Assembly (NCBI GenBank): GCA_015501055.1
Contig: JADNYV010000071.1
Location: 100,070-164,069, forward strand
Direction of reading: 5' to 3'
Length of the DNA: 64,000 nt
Source of the DNA: Mucidula mucida
Taxonomy: Eukaryota; Basidiomycota; Agaricomycetes; Agaricales; Physalacriaceae
Position numbers and translations under genes: made by a program. Shown piece after piece: positions 1 to 12,376 of the stretch (position 1 is the first letter of the stretch; each line of letters starts with the position of its first letter). A model generated the notes under the pieces. The model made no database searches. It was not told the origin of the DNA and saw only the letters and a list, made by a program, of their open reading frames with translations.

Positions 1-1
1 A

Positions 2-647
2 TCCAGTGCCGATGCTATCGACCTCGTAACTGGCAACTCCTTGGGACACCTCGATACTACGTGGGTACACCCAGTCTTGCTTGTAGAGCCCTCAAGCTTC
101 ATTGATTTCTGCAGGTACACAGCGCGCGCAGCAGCCCACGGCAGCTTCGTGTTGAAACTAACAAACCAAATCACCTCCTCACCTCGGACATTCACATACT
201 ACGACGCCGCCGCTTCCTCCAGCATCCTCCAAGGCGGCGCCGTCCGGCGCACCATCAACTCCACCACCATTGTAGTCGGGTCGCTCGGTGACGGCGCCAG
301 CGTGACGCTCACTGGAATCTCCGTCGTCGAGGGCGGGACGAAGCTCCTCGCTATCGAATATACAAATGGGGATTACACGTTCGGGAACGACGGGTGTCCT
401 AATTGTGGGAATGCGTATGTGAGTGTGAACGGAGGGGAGGAGGTTTGGGCACAGATGCCTATTGCTGCACAGGTGCGTAGAAGCTTTCTATTGCGGTAGG
501 ATGTTGATAATGTAGAATTGGGATGTGGTGTTTGAGGGATTTTTGCTCGAGGTGGAAGGCTTTGAGGCGGGCGGGAAGAATACGATTAGGGTGAGCAATG
601 AGAATGCGGGGGCGCCCGAGATTTATAGGATAGGTATTTCGGATTAG
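2..647 (+). CDS. Alpha-galactosidase-like protein, C-terminal part (5' end outside window)
   Basis: The gene is open at the window edge, so the catalytic domain is not visible. The visible part reads from base 2 through a 54-nt intron (61-114) and a second intron after the codons for AQ near base 473, then ends NWDVVFEGF...IYRIGISD and a stop at 645-647. The motif DLVTGNSLG followed by YTARAAAHGSFVLKL resembles the beta-sandwich that follows the GH27 barrel, where DLW..LG and AHG..L are typical. The rest (TFTYYDAAAS, GGTKLLAIEYTNGDYTF, NTIRVSNENAGAPEI) resembles the CBM35-like galactose-binding module appended to basidiomycete GH27 enzymes. The full protein would be a secreted enzyme removing terminal alpha-galactose. 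The family call is from pattern memory of a C-terminal fragment only, so another CBM35-bearing glycosidase is possible. Confidence 0.55.
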
Positions 648-1294
648 GGTGAGGTTGGTGTCAGTCCGCAAGTGGTTAGGGCCGAAGAGGTACGATGTAC
701 ATAAAGTCATTTACTACTTCGCCGTTCCAATGTCCCCGGTCACGACTGCAAGTCGGCCTTGATTTCTCAGGAGAATGCCATTCGAGCTGGTGGATTGATT
801 TCCTTGGCGGAAAGGCACACGACTAGCATAACAACGACAAATACTGCACCGCGCTTTCCTCATACTTAGTTACAATGATTGACTACCATACTGCTAAATA
901 GGTCCTCCAGCTAGAAAGAGAACTACAAAGAACCGACATAATCATGTGCATTTTAACTCTCACAAGAAAGAAGAAGGACTGGGATCTTCCTTCTCAGAGT
1001 AGAACAAGTACCGTCTTGTTCTTATTGTGTAGGTCCTGGCTGTGTTATTGTTACTAACATTGTCGTCGGACTGGCCCTTGCAGGGAAATACACATCTTCT
1101 GACTTTTTATTGTTCCTTCTCTGGCTGTCTGCTACTACGACCATCGCATGGACCATCCTTATCTCATGCTATTGTCCGTATGTGGATGGTCTGAGCGTTC
1201 GAGGGCGAGTATTTCAAGCGATGGAAGGATGCGGTCTTTAGTCACTTATTCCCCAGCACTACAACTCTCATAGCATCACTACACCACTTTGACA
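648..1294. other. Intergenic region
   Basis: This holds the 3' flank of the galactosidase-like gene and the 5' flank of the next gene. I see no ORF with recognisable features, RNA gene or repeat. Confidence 0.5.
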
Positions 1295-2490
1295 ATGTCC
1301 AACAATTCTGGTCGCGTAACCCGCTCCATGTTGGCCGCGCAGCAAAAGCCGGCCACGGTTCCAGCTGGTACTATGGTTATCAGCCTTCCAAAGTCGACTA
1401 CTAGAAGCGCTGGTATGTTCTTTTCTTGGCTTCACATTGGTTTGGAGACTGACTGTCACCTAGGCAAGAAATCTGCAGCCAACCAGAACAAGGGTGGATC
1501 TTCGAGGAGAAACGCTCCCCGGACGGGAAGTAACAAACGCAGCGGCAGGTCCGCTGCCAAAGGCAAAGGAAGGGCTGAGCCTCGGGATGAAGAAGAGGAG
1601 AGTGACAATGGTTAATATCCATGGTTTCCCTTCGACTTACAGTAACGCTGATATGTTTCTTCTAGAGTCAAACTCTGGTAGGAAGCGCGCCCGCGAAGAC
1701 GATGAGGACGAAGATGAGAAAGAGCGTCCGACCAAGGTTGCGACGCGTCGCAGTAGTGATACGTCCTCGAGCGGTATGCATTGTTTTCTGATATCATGTA
1801 GAACTGTGACTGACTCTTATTTTCAGACGGCGAGGACATACGACAGAGAAACTTTGAGCTCAAGATCACAATCTGCTTCGACGGTTCAAGCGACATCAAC
1901 GCTTCCGTCAGTCTCAAGCGTCCCCGCAACGATGATGACGACGAGGACGAGCAGGAGCGTCCAACTAAAGCTATTGGTCGGCATAACAGCGAGGCGCCTT
2001 CCGACAGTGGTAAGCACCTCGCCGTGTTAGTAAGCGAGAACGTAGCTGATCATCGTCTCTCGTAGCCTGTTCAAGTTCAGCTTCGGGATCGTCAGAATCC
2101 TCACAGTCTCCCAGCTCTTCTGGGTCGTCGGGAACTGCAGGCCCTTCTACTCTGCCTCCCGCTGCTCCATCTGCTCCCGATGATGCACCCTCCCCTGCTT
2201 CCGCGGCCACAGGCTCTCCCGGTCGCGAGCTTTCCGCAGCTCCAGATATTCCTACTGTCCCAAGTACCCCCACGAACGTGCCAGCTCCTATGCCATCCAC
2301 TTTTGCGCCTACGCCAGTAGTCGTTCCTCCACCACAGGTTCCAGCTCCCACTGTCAACCCCAGTGTGCCAGCGTCCGGCAGCGCACCGCCAGCCATCATG
2401 ATCCCAGCCCCGCTCAACCATGCTGGCGCTCCTTTGAGGAGAGAGAATGCGTTCTGGATTGCTCCTACAGGATCGGATCAGCGGCGCTAG
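1295..2490 (+). CDS. Hypothetical acidic/proline-rich low-complexity protein
   Basis: I do not recognise the family. Four short introns (first 1412-1462, the others beginning near 1611, 1774 and 2009) join exons into one reading frame starting MSNNSGRVTRSMLAAQQKP and ending APTGSDQRR. The first part is basic and Gly/Ser-rich (KKSAANQNKGGSSRRNAP, KRSGRSAAKGKGRAEP). It is followed by acidic runs next to basic clusters (KRARED...DEDEDEKERPTK and a second similar RPRNDDDDEDEQERPTK) and a long Ser/Pro/Ala-rich tail. The two KR-acidic-ERPTK stretches, near 1682-1735 and 1916-1972, look like an internal duplication. The composition suggests a disordered, probably nuclear protein, but no domain supports a function. 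The start is the first ATG in the frame; the gene stands alone. Confidence 0.6.
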
Positions 2491-2980
2491 ATTGTTTGAT
2501 TGTTGTCTGTCTATTTATTTTGTATTCTAATGTTGCATGAGGATAGTGTGGCGTATAGAAATGGTTTAGTGTAGTGCTGACATTTATTTAATAATGGATG
2601 TGTAGATCTTCTTGTCCAACTTGCGTGAGCTTCTTGTGGATTTGAACAGCATCTCCGCATACAATTAGGCGCGGCGAACGTTGATGATGACGGAGTCGTG
2701 GAACAACCTCGGGATAGGTGTCACCATCCGAATGTTGCGATATAAAGGCCTCCAGGGAACCGGCTTTGGGTTGGCCTACGGTGGTTCTCATCTTTTTGAA
2801 GGCCCTGTTCGGCAACGTTGAATATATTTTGGAGGTCTCAAATCTACATGCAAAATCTTGGTAGAATCGATGTTTGGTCGAGACTCGACAATGATGATAA
2901 CGGGAATGACTTATTCGATACAAACAAACAGTCATGATCAGTCAATGTAGCTGTAGTACTGATACCTAACTCATCTTAAA
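2491..2980. other. Intergenic region between convergent genes
   Basis: Two converging transcripts end here. Apart from short ORFs without support I see no gene. Confidence 0.45.
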
Positions 2981-5900
2981 TTAAATACCAACATGAATGA
3001 ATGGAACCCATTTCAAAAAGTTGCTTTCCCCGACCTGATCCCTCAATTTACGCACTGCGTGATGAAGCGCCTGTGCCGTTTGACCGCTATCTCCAGATGC
3101 TTCATTGATGAGATACGAATAAAACGCTGTGGCGAACACCGGCGCGTCCTTGTCGTTGATGGACCACATCGTGCCAACCACATTTTGAAATCCAGCCGCC
3201 GCGAGATGGACGGCCTCGTCCGGCACCTTGCTGTCGCCCGTCGCTGTCTGGCACGCAGACAGCACAGCGAGCGCCTTGCCCCGGTCGAATCGAAGTCGCA
3301 TGATGCTCCGTAGCGTGAGACCGCCATCGTGTAATAAGAACGCGCTTTGTAAGGGTTCAAGCGGGTCTTGGACTGCATGGCACGCCAAGTGTACCCATGC
3401 ATGCTCTTCCATATCGGCGAGTACGGCCGACGTCGTTGCCGCTGAATCGTTAAGCCAAGTCAATCCATGACTAGTAGCGACATGCTGTATGGCCTTGACC
3501 TCCGTAATTGTACTCGGTATCGGGATCTGATGTGGCGTGGCGGGCTGTGAGACGGCAAAGATTGTCGGCGGTGCACCTGATTCATTTAGATCATGGCGCA
3601 CCCTTGTAGCGTTAAGAAGAGATGTAATGGATGGGACATAGGAGTGTATAGCTAGATCAAGTGCGCTTGAGCGACGTGAACGTACGAGCTCAAGGTAAGG
3701 TCCGGCGGCATGCAGAGGAAGAAACGCAAGCACGCCGGAAGCACACCAAGTTATCCTAGGCAAGTCGTGATCGGAAGAGGTTTCCATACACCCGAGAGCC
3801 GTAAGGATAGGTTCAACGATGCATTCCCAGAGGTGGGAAAGTACTTGTTCCAACGATCCCTCGGCATCCTCCCATTGTCCCGGTATCGCTGAACGCATAT
3901 ACAGGTCAGCACTTTTTAGAACCTGCTGAAAGTTCACAAACAACTGCTGTAGAACCTCAGGGGATACCTGCGGCAAAGGAACATGTATAACGTCCTGGCT
4001 CTGGTGCCTAAGAATGAGGGCATCACAGCGCCACCAAGCGAGGTTAATCGCGACAGCATGACTGTGAACAGCAGCGTTCTTCAACTCATCAATTGATTTC
4101 GGCTTCATGTAACCAGTCAGACCGAGCATACCCTGTGCTTCCGTGATCATCGTCTCGTATCGCGTAGAAAGCTCTTGGTAATGTGTTATTGCGCCCTCCC
4201 GTCCAGGATATTCAATGCGTTGTTCGATAAGGGCCTCGAGTGCGGACATGTCCTGGATGATCGCCTCCATGTCCTCCGCAAGCGTCGGAGCATTAGCACG
4301 TATTTCGTCCAGAGGAGGATAAAGTCGAGATATATGCCCCCAGATGATACAGCGGCCCTGCTCAAACCATTCCATGGCGAGAACAAAACCGCCGTCTTGT
4401 ATAGCTGCAGCAACGGCGGCATTTACCGTGTCGCGTACGAACGGTACAATTCCATAGCGCATCGACATGCGTTGACCGGGATCTATAATGTGTTGCAGTA
4501 ATTGCATAGCAAACTTAAATGGTCGCATGGCTGCTGAAGCGTCTCGAAAATGTAGACATAGGTCCGCGTACAGGCGCGCAGCTCCGAACTGCTCATGATG
4601 CTCGTGACGACCGACGCCACCAGAGAACATACATTGACGGAAAGCTTGCATAGCAGACTCCAGATCATGAGCGGACTGGGTGATATGCTCGTAACGTAGA
4701 AGCCACAAGACCCCAGTGCTGATTTCAGGGCAACCGGAATTCATTAGTAGGTTAACCTCGCGTCTCTTGAGAGTAACGCTAAGGTCATGTCTAATGTGGC
4801 TGTTCTCGATATTTAAGAGGACGTAGCTGAAGTTTGGTCAATATTTCCTTTGGCAACCATCGATGAAGCGTACATTTGACATACCTCTGAGTATTAGCGA
4901 TGGCCACTCGAGAAACATAGGATGGTACTCCTATAGCCAGGGCACGCTCCCAGTCTGCTGGATCATCCTTGTATGAGAAACATTCATTGTCCCGCAACAC
5001 ATCCTCAGATTCCTCCGTCCCGCCCAAAGTTGGTATCGTTACCCCAGGTTCCATGAGATGTTGATGTAACACATTTAGAATTGGAACACTATCACGATGC
5101 CTCATCCGAGCTGTCTGCAGTACAGAGAATCCATCGCTGTCAAGAGCTTGGGGATTCGCGCCACGTTCAAGCAGAACAACCAAGATTTCGAGGATTGCCT
5201 TAGTGGATGACGCGGATCTAAGAATGTAATGTAGTGGTGTGCCACCTCGGGCAGTTGCGTCGATGAGTGCACCGGAATCCAAGAGTAGAGATACAATATC
5301 CCTGTAACCACTGAAGGCCGCACGATGGAGTGGCATAGAGCCGTCCTTGGCCTGGGCATTGATATTTGCACCTCGTTCGAGCAGAAGCTTCACGACATCT
5401 AGATTGCCCATTTTGGCTGCAACATGCAGAGGGGTTACTTGATCATCATGATGAACCAGTCGAACATCCGCGCCGCGATCAAGAAGTAGCTCTACTACTT
5501 CGAAATGACCGTTGGCCGCTGCGCTACGCAGCGCTTCAGCACCCAAGGTGTCGTTGACTTGCACCTCCAAGTCTAATAAAATACGAACGATCTCTGCATT
5601 TCCGCGTTGTGCGGCGAACGTTAACGGTGATCGCTGCTCGTCGTCTAGCGCATGCAAGTCAGCGCCGCGGGTGATGAGCAGGCGTGCAATTTCGGTATGA
5701 TCCTTCATGGCGGCCAAATGAAGTGCCGTGAGACTATCCTCAGCCCGAATGAGATGCGACGCCCCGTGGTCAAGCAGCAGACGTACGACATCAATGTGAT
5801 GCTCGCGGATCCCTGTCGCCAGAGCGGTTTCTCCACCTAAAGAGCGCGCGTCGACATCTGCACCTTCTTCTAGCAAATGATCTACGACTGCGTAGCGGCC

Positions 5901-6194
5901 CTCCTTGGCTGCGAAGTGTAAAGCAGTACCGTTGGCTTCCGTTGACTTGTCCACCTCTGCACCATGCTCGACGAGAAGCTTTACGACGTCAAGGTGACCT
6001 CGACGGGCAGCAACATGCAAGGCAGTAGTACCCTCTTGCGACATCCCGTTGCTGTCCACCCCGCTTTCGAGGAGGTGTTTTACAGCGTCGACATCTCCCT
6101 GCTGCGTGGCGCGATAAAGTCCTTCATCGATACACGAGTTGCTGGTTTTCCAGTCACGGCGATGAGTCACTGTGTGTCGAAATGTCGGAAACAT
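2981..6194 (-). CDS. Ankyrin-repeat/CHAT protease fusion protein
   Basis: Two long minus-strand ORFs lie only about 50 bases apart. I join them through a canonical 58-nt intron (4884 down to 4827: GTATGT donor, TTGAC branch, TTCAG acceptor), which gives one in-frame protein of 1051 residues. Residues about 25-400 are roughly eleven ankyrin repeats with the G-TALHVAA-GH-DVVKLLV-HGA pattern. A non-ankyrin linker follows, then a helical TPR-like segment containing EWFEQGRCIIWG, which is typical just before CHAT. The CHAT domain occupies the C-terminal third and has the expected His (HLACHA, about residue 920) and Cys (LSACQTATGD, about residue 962). CHAT is a caspase/gingipain-like Cys-His peptidase fold. 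In mushrooms it usually follows TPRs, not ankyrins. An upstream ATG at 6340 could add an N-terminal exon through a 50-nt intron (CAT|GTGAGT). If splicing is wrong, these are two adjacent genes, with CHAT starting at 4744. Confidence 0.72.
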
Positions 6195-6980
6195 CAAATC
6201 CTTTGTTCATAGATTTAGTTTGGTATCAGTAAAGTCAACTGATCACTCACATGAGCGAATGCGGCAAGTAGCGGGGGATTCGAGCGACGACAACGACGAC
6301 GAAGGGATACAGCAAGGAGTGAATGATGTATCAACAGCATTCCCAGTTCTGAGTTACTGTTCGGGCCGAAGCAAATGAAGCTATTCAAAACATATATATT
6401 GCATAGAACTTCAACTTATGTAGAGCACAGCTCGTTCAAAAAGGGCCACTGAACATGCTGATGTTTGTTGAGAACATAGTGTGGGTGGGAGAACTGAAGG
6501 TCATCGTCCCTCTTTCCGTCTTGTTATAGTGGGCTGTGCTGTTCAATGTTCATCAGTCGAGAAGAAAGATGCACTGAATGCCCACCAGGACAACCGCAGT
6601 CGGTGTTTGTGCGCACCTGTAAGTTTTCCCTTCCATGATTGCGATGGCATGAGAAGTGCGACCCTGGTGTGGAGAAGGACAAGGTTTGTCGATGTTGAAA
6701 CTGAACAGTATAAAACCGCGTGTGCGTGACGTGGAAAAAACGCGTCGAGTTGGAAGCAGCAAACAAGAGAGGACCCCAAAACAAGACCAAACACACCTTG
6801 ATCAGGTGCGCCACATCAAAGAACCGGCCCACGGAGTGACCTTTATCCGGATTTTCCCCAGATCCCCACGAACTGATGTCAAACCTATGTCAAGAACGAT
6901 TTGTAACACACTTTGTTCATGCGTATAACGCGGTGCGTCTCTTTCGTGCCACCACCTCCGTCTTGAATACGACGAGTATC
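6195..6980. promoter_or_regulatory. Divergent intergenic region (Ank-CHAT / alcohol dehydrogenase)
   Basis: The two flanking genes are transcribed away from each other. A TATAAAA sits near 6709-6715 on the plus strand, about 270 bases before the dehydrogenase start. It could serve an upstream transcription start or be chance. A possible 5' exon of Ank-CHAT (6340-6251) lies here. Confidence 0.3.
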
Positions 6981-8506
6981 ATGTCTCTGCCCACTACTAG
7001 CCGTCAATGGTACTTCCCCAAGGTATTCACTGTTACTTGACTTGTAAAGATCTATGCTTATGGGTACGCAGCGCGGCTCCTTCGAAGACTTGAGACAACG
7101 AGATGACCCCATCCCACCCGTCAAGCCAACTGAAGTCCTCGTCAAAACACACGCGGTGTCTCTCCAAGTACGCCTTACTCTCGTTCATCTATCACGCCCA
7201 ACTAACCCAGATCCTCAAGTTTCGCGACTTGATGCTCGCGAATCAATCATACGGGGGCAAAGTCGCGTACGTATGTCGACGCTCCTCCTTTAACGCGGTC
7301 AATAACACTGCTTTAGCTCCCCAGACGATCTTGTCCCCTGCTCAGACATGGCTGGGGAAATTATCGCCGTCGGAGACTCCGTTTCGGGATGGCATGTCGG
7401 CGACCGCGTCTGTGCCAACTTTGCGCTGGATCACGTATATGGAGATGTCACGCCTGCAATTGGGCTCACGGCGTTGGGCGGCTTCGTACATGGCGTGCTA
7501 ACGCAATACAGGACATTCCCTGCTCATGTAGGTCTGCACGGCGCGCATCAATAGGTTATAGCTAACATTGGTTCTCAGTCACTCGTTGCCATTCCGAACC
7601 ACCTCTCTTATGAAGAAGCATCCACTCTCCCGTGAGTTTCTCCAATCGCGACGCGACTTTTCTCTCACCATAGCCGTGTTTTAGATGCGCCGGTCTTACC
7701 GCTTATAACGCCCTCAACGGCCCGGTCAAAATTAAAGCTGGGGACACCGTCCTCGTCTTGGGGACCGGAGGCGTCTCTATGTACGTTTCCTGCATATTAC
7801 TCTTTCTACGAGCTAACCCTATCTCAGCTTCGGTTTACAATTCGCTGTCGCAGCGGGGGCAACCGTCATCACCACCTCATCCTCCAACGCCAAACTCGAA
7901 CTCGCTAGGAAACTTGGTGCGACACATTTGATCAACTATCGGGAGACGCCCGACTGGGATGAGGAGGTTATGAATATTACGAATGGACGCGGTGTTGATC
8001 ACATCCTTGAAGTAGTCATCCTCTCATTAGGTACTCATTGGATTCACTTGTGCATTCCTACAGGTCGGCGGTCCAGGGACTCTCGAAAAGTCGATGAAAG
8101 CCGTCCGCTACGGAGGCTCTATTCATCTCATCGGATTCTTAGCCCAGGTGCGCTTCTCTCATATCAGATCCTTCATACTCTAACGGTACTTTCTAGACCC
8201 AAACACCACTAACACGCATTGTCAGTCGATCGGTGTTCAAAAACTTAATGCTGCGAGGTATCATTGTCGGCTCTGTAGCGCAGTACGTATTTGACCTTTC
8301 GCGGGTTCACATTTGACTTGGGATGCGACAGATTCAACGACATGAACAGAATGCTAGAAGCCAACCCCGAAGTGACGCGTCCCGTCATTGACAAAGTCTT
8401 CCCCTTTGACCAGGCCCTCAAAGCCTACGCATACCTCCAATCTCAAGCCCACGTTGGGAAAGTTGTCATCAAAGTCGCTGATTCTCCCGTAACAGCCAAA
8501 ATCTGA
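6981..8506 (+). CDS. Zinc-type medium-chain alcohol dehydrogenase / quinone oxidoreductase-like protein
   Basis: Nine short introns split ten exons that join cleanly from MSLPTTSRQWYFPK to VADSPVTAKI. The N-terminal GroES-like half has TEVLVKTHAVSLQ, FRDLMLANQSYGG, VPCSDMAGEI and VGDRVCANFALDH. The Rossmann half has the nucleotide-binding stretch VLVLGTGGVSIFGLQFA, then LGATHLINY, RGVDHILEVVGG and GGSIHLIGFL. This arrangement matches the common fungal NAD(P)-dependent MDR family (PF08240 plus PF00107), which oxidises or reduces unidentified alcohols or quinones in the cytosol. The catalytic zinc set of classical ADH is not obvious, so I favour a quinone-oxidoreductase-like activity. The substrate is unknown. 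The gene lies between the Ank-CHAT gene and the aspartic proteases without an operon-like link. Confidence 0.85.
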
Positions 8507-9791
8507 AATATTTCTCCTTTGTTGTACGCCACACATATCTCAACACCACCTTCCTTGTCAAAGTACCGGTCCTTGAAAACTCTGCAGAACGGAGTCCAGT
8601 TTCCGCAATGATGCAAGACAAGCGAGGACACAGTGCAGAATGACGCAAACAAGTCTACCAGAACGCTCAACAATCTCAGTGCCACTGAACATCTTGCTTC
8701 CTCGTCGTCGGACCATGTGAGCTTTTGACTCTGCAGTTGACTGTTATCTGGAGAAAGTCCGGCACCAACAATATGAGGACACAGCTTACTTTCCCATATC
8801 AATCTTGAAAGGAAGGGCACAGTATTTCACTCCAAGCTTTATTACCATGATGCAGTGTTTAATTTAAGCCAACACGCACGCATCCTACAAGGAGAACCGT
8901 CTGCCAAGTTCGGTAACCGAAGAGACAATCGTGAGTTTCCAATCTTCTCTCCTTCGTCGGCTCGGGTTACGAGACTAGTATTCACTCAAGGTCTTCAACA
9001 CACAAAAGCAAAGTTCCCTTAGACTTGAATCCAATTCTCGTGGTATTTTCCTCTCCTAATGGTTAAATCAACTGGAGCAATCTGTGATGAGGGGCCGGTA
9101 AGCAAACACAAATTGGACATGACCGTTTCTCGTTTCACCAATGTTATCTTGATCTACTTAAATTCGCCCAGCGCGTAGCTCCGATGCTTTGATGTCTCGA
9201 CTACTTATCCAGTATGATTCGCACGGAAGTCTCGCGCTCACCTTGTGTGCTGGTGGCACAGTCGTATACGTTGTGTTCTCTATTCCTTCTACGCTACTAC
9301 AATCGAGCTGGTACGTACAGAGGTAGCGTTTGTTACCCTGAGGTGTCATCATGATAGCAACCAGTTGGGCTATGTCCAGGAAAGTTCGGAGCAACATCTA
9401 CCAAAACCTCCACTAGACTTAGTGGTCTTCAGCTTATTGTCAGGCTGTGGCCCAGTGGTCTACAAGTTAGTGGCATGATTACCAAGAATGGACATGACAC
9501 AGAGGACTGTTAGCACCAAAAACCGGTTCAGGTTAACCTTCATTCTCAGATGTCAGTTCCCAACCTAGTACTTTGATGGTTGAAGTGGTGGTATACGTTG
9601 GATTAATGAAGATACAGTATTTCTGGAAGACGTCCGTGTCCAGGCAGATAACTTAGTACAAAGGTGGTGAAAGAGAAGCGTGTAGGTACTGTAAACACCG
9701 ATACATCTTCCCCCACTCAGCGCAGACACGCGCTGCGGTCTAACAGCAACGATAGCAAACGTATATATACAAGAGATAGCGAAGCCATCGG
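8507..9791. other. Intergenic region between convergent genes
   Basis: About 1.3 kb between the dehydrogenase stop and the aspartic protease stop. I find no convincing exon, RNA gene or repeat here. Confidence 0.45.
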
Positions 9792-11708
9792 CTAATACGT
9801 CTTGTACCCAGTATTATGCCCACCACCGCCATATTGATCATATGCAGAGTTAGGGCTATATCCCGAGTTGTGGCCGTACCTGTCGCCGTACGATGCGTTC
9901 TGGTCATAGGACAACGACGTGGTGCTCGCATTGTGCATCGAGTGCTGGTCCTGAAGCGGCAGGTAAGAGGTGTCCGAGCCCTTGCTTGGCGTAAACTTTG
10001 GAATCGTAGCCTTGGCGCGCTTGTGGCAGCACATAGCGCCCTTGGAGCCGTCCTTGTTCCGCCGACAACAGCACCTCCAGCAGACAATGCCTACGATGAT
10101 GAGAACGGCGGCGAGGCAGCCGGTGAGGATGTACGGCCATCGGCTGAGGACCATCTCTTGGTACTTCTTCTTTTTCTCCTCTTCCGAGACGGGCGAGTGC
10201 TGCATCTCCGAGGTGGGGAGGAGCTGCCACTTGGCGTCTCCAGTGGTGTCCGAGCCGCCGAGGCGGACGGTGACAAAGTCGCTGTGCGCTTGATTGACGT
10301 CTGTTATGGAGAGAAGCTGGATGTACGGATCGTTGGCGTCGTCGTTGCTGCCGGACCAACTGCCAAAGTCGAGTTTGGTGTACACGTTCCGTACTGCGAA
10401 CAACGTGAGCATATGATCAGAAAAGAGGAACGAACGTACAGAAATTCATTCCCATAATCATATCGTAGTTTCCAAGCAGACTGAACGCGCTAGTGATGGG
10501 CTGGAACGAACCTATACAAACCCTAGTGCCATTTGCATTCTTGATGTTGAAATTATCGTCGACAGTGTCCATGGGATGAACGGGGTACGACTGGCCGCCA
10601 AAGTTGAAGGTGATGTTCAATAGCTGGCCACAGGGAACAGTCCACCACTCCTTCTTTGAATCGTAGACAGCCCCCTGGACGCGACCGTATATCGCATCAG
10701 CCAAGTCGCGCGGGACTTGGGTGAATGTGAAGCCAGAATCAAAGACGGCGACAAGCTGGCCGTCCGGTGCTTTTGGAACTATGGAATCAATCAAAATAAT
10801 CTGGCCGTCGGGGCCAATGACACCATTGTCCTTGTCCGTAAGACCCTGCCAATGCTGCTCGGACTGTAGCAGCCTGTGGACGGTCTCTACATCGATTTTT
10901 GGCATCTCTGAAACCTTTTCGTAGCCCTTTACATATTCAGCAAGAGTGAGCTGGGCGCTAAAGTCCTCAGAGGGGTCGGCTTTACGGTCGAGGAGAAATG
11001 TGATAAAGTTGTCTGTTCCATTGGTCTGGGTGAAGATATTTGTGAGGAAGGTGTTGGCGGAGTCTTCGTCGATTTCGTCGAGAATGCGACTGCCTTCATT
11101 CGGTCCGAGCCCAAGTAAGCCATCGTAGCCTTGTGAGTGGATGTCAGTGGAGAAGCTGCTGGTGTCTGTTACGAGTACTACGAAGGGTAAGTGTCGGAAG
11201 TGAATGGATTGAGAAGGACGTACGAAACGCTTGCGAGTTTATAGTGTAATCATAAAACTCCACTTTCGCAGAGACGATACTGCCTGGTGACGGTTGAGTT
11301 GACCGAACGAAAGCGAAACAGGATGCCCACCAGCGGCAGATCCAATGGCATACGACAGTGTCAACGACTCGCCCGAGTTTGTCGTCTGGGGCACCTTGTC
11401 CGGGAAATTAACCCACAGGTCTGAACTGCATACGGCTGTTACATCGTGGTCCGATTCGTGATCGGCTATGCTCACCTGCCCGTATCCAGCAGGACAGCGA
11501 CCTGCTCGCCGGCAATCGTGATATTGGCGAAATATTGGGCATTTCCGTAGTTTCCGACGGGAATGGTGGTATTCGCTGCTCGACGACCAAAAGTGCTGAG
11601 GGTGCGGGGCTGATTGGAGGTTCGAATCTGGACTGGCAGATGAACTCCGTACACACAGGAGTCGATGAAGGACAGAAGTAAAGAGAGTGGAATTAAGGAA
11701 TGCAGCAT
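9792..11708 (-). CDS. Membrane-anchored pepsin-like aspartic protease (copy 1)
   Basis: Several introns interrupt this A1-family protease. It starts MLHSLIPLSLLLSFIDSCVYG, a secretory signal peptide. The first catalytic motif, DTGSSDLWV, is split by an intron near 11471. The second is AVFDSGFTFTQVP, with DSG in place of DTG, which is common. The flap-side and C-lobe stretches (GYDGLLGLGP, NGVIGPDGQIILIDS) are family-like. After the peptidase comes one transmembrane helix (WPYILTGCLAAVLIIVGIVCW), then CCC and a basic Gly/Tyr/Ser-rich cytoplasmic tail ending GGGGHNTGYKTY. The protein is thus a type I membrane protease of the secretory pathway or cell surface. It is paralogous and divergent to the gene at 12377. 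The start was chosen at the signal peptide; the reading frame is open further upstream. Confidence 0.85.
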
Positions 11709-12376
11709 GACCGCCGACAGAGACAGTGCACTAACAGCCAGGAAACGAAGGGAAGGAGAAAATGATGGTCGTGGTCGGTGGGAGAGAGCGCTTGGCCTGG
11801 CCAAGTCACCCCTGTCAGGTGCTTCGAACGGCTTCACGCGCTCCAGACAACGGCGGCGTCGCTTATTTGTTTCATTGGTTAATTTTGCAGCTCTTGAAGA
11901 CCAATGATTTAAGAATAAAAGAGCTTGATTTTAGCAATATTCCATCAATTCACCGCCAGTCCTCAAAACATGTAAGATTTAAAAATAACGACTGATGGTA
12001 ACAAAAAATAATAGCCGTCAAGTCGCTCCAGTACAAGTGCTTCGATGTGGCGGCTGAAGATCCAGATCTACAACGATCGACTTTGCACCGCCACATCACA
12101 TGGCACGCGCTGGAAATCCGCCATCCCCGGCATTCCAAAAAGACCTTCACCGCCGCAGTCAGCTCGCGAATCCTCTTCCACGATCTGCAAAAGACTAACC
12201 GTAACATTAAGCTTTTTCAATGTGGAGAAACAAATCTCTTTCAGGAGCCTAGTCGCGCCCTTGTCACTCAGGGCCATATGATATACGAAAGTGTTTGACA
12301 TGACACACCGCACACCGCTATTTACATTCGGGCGAGACGGCGTTATAGCTCCTCCTCTTCCTACTCTCCTTCCTCC
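11709..12376. promoter_or_regulatory. Bidirectional promoter region between paralogous proteases
   Basis: These 668 bases separate the start codons of the two divergent aspartic protease genes and must hold both promoters. I could not identify a TATA box or conserved operator with confidence. Confidence 0.4.

Noticed and set aside
8443..8820. 125-codon minus-strand ORF over the dehydrogenase 3' end
   Set aside because: It is antisense to confirmed coding sequence and has no motifs.
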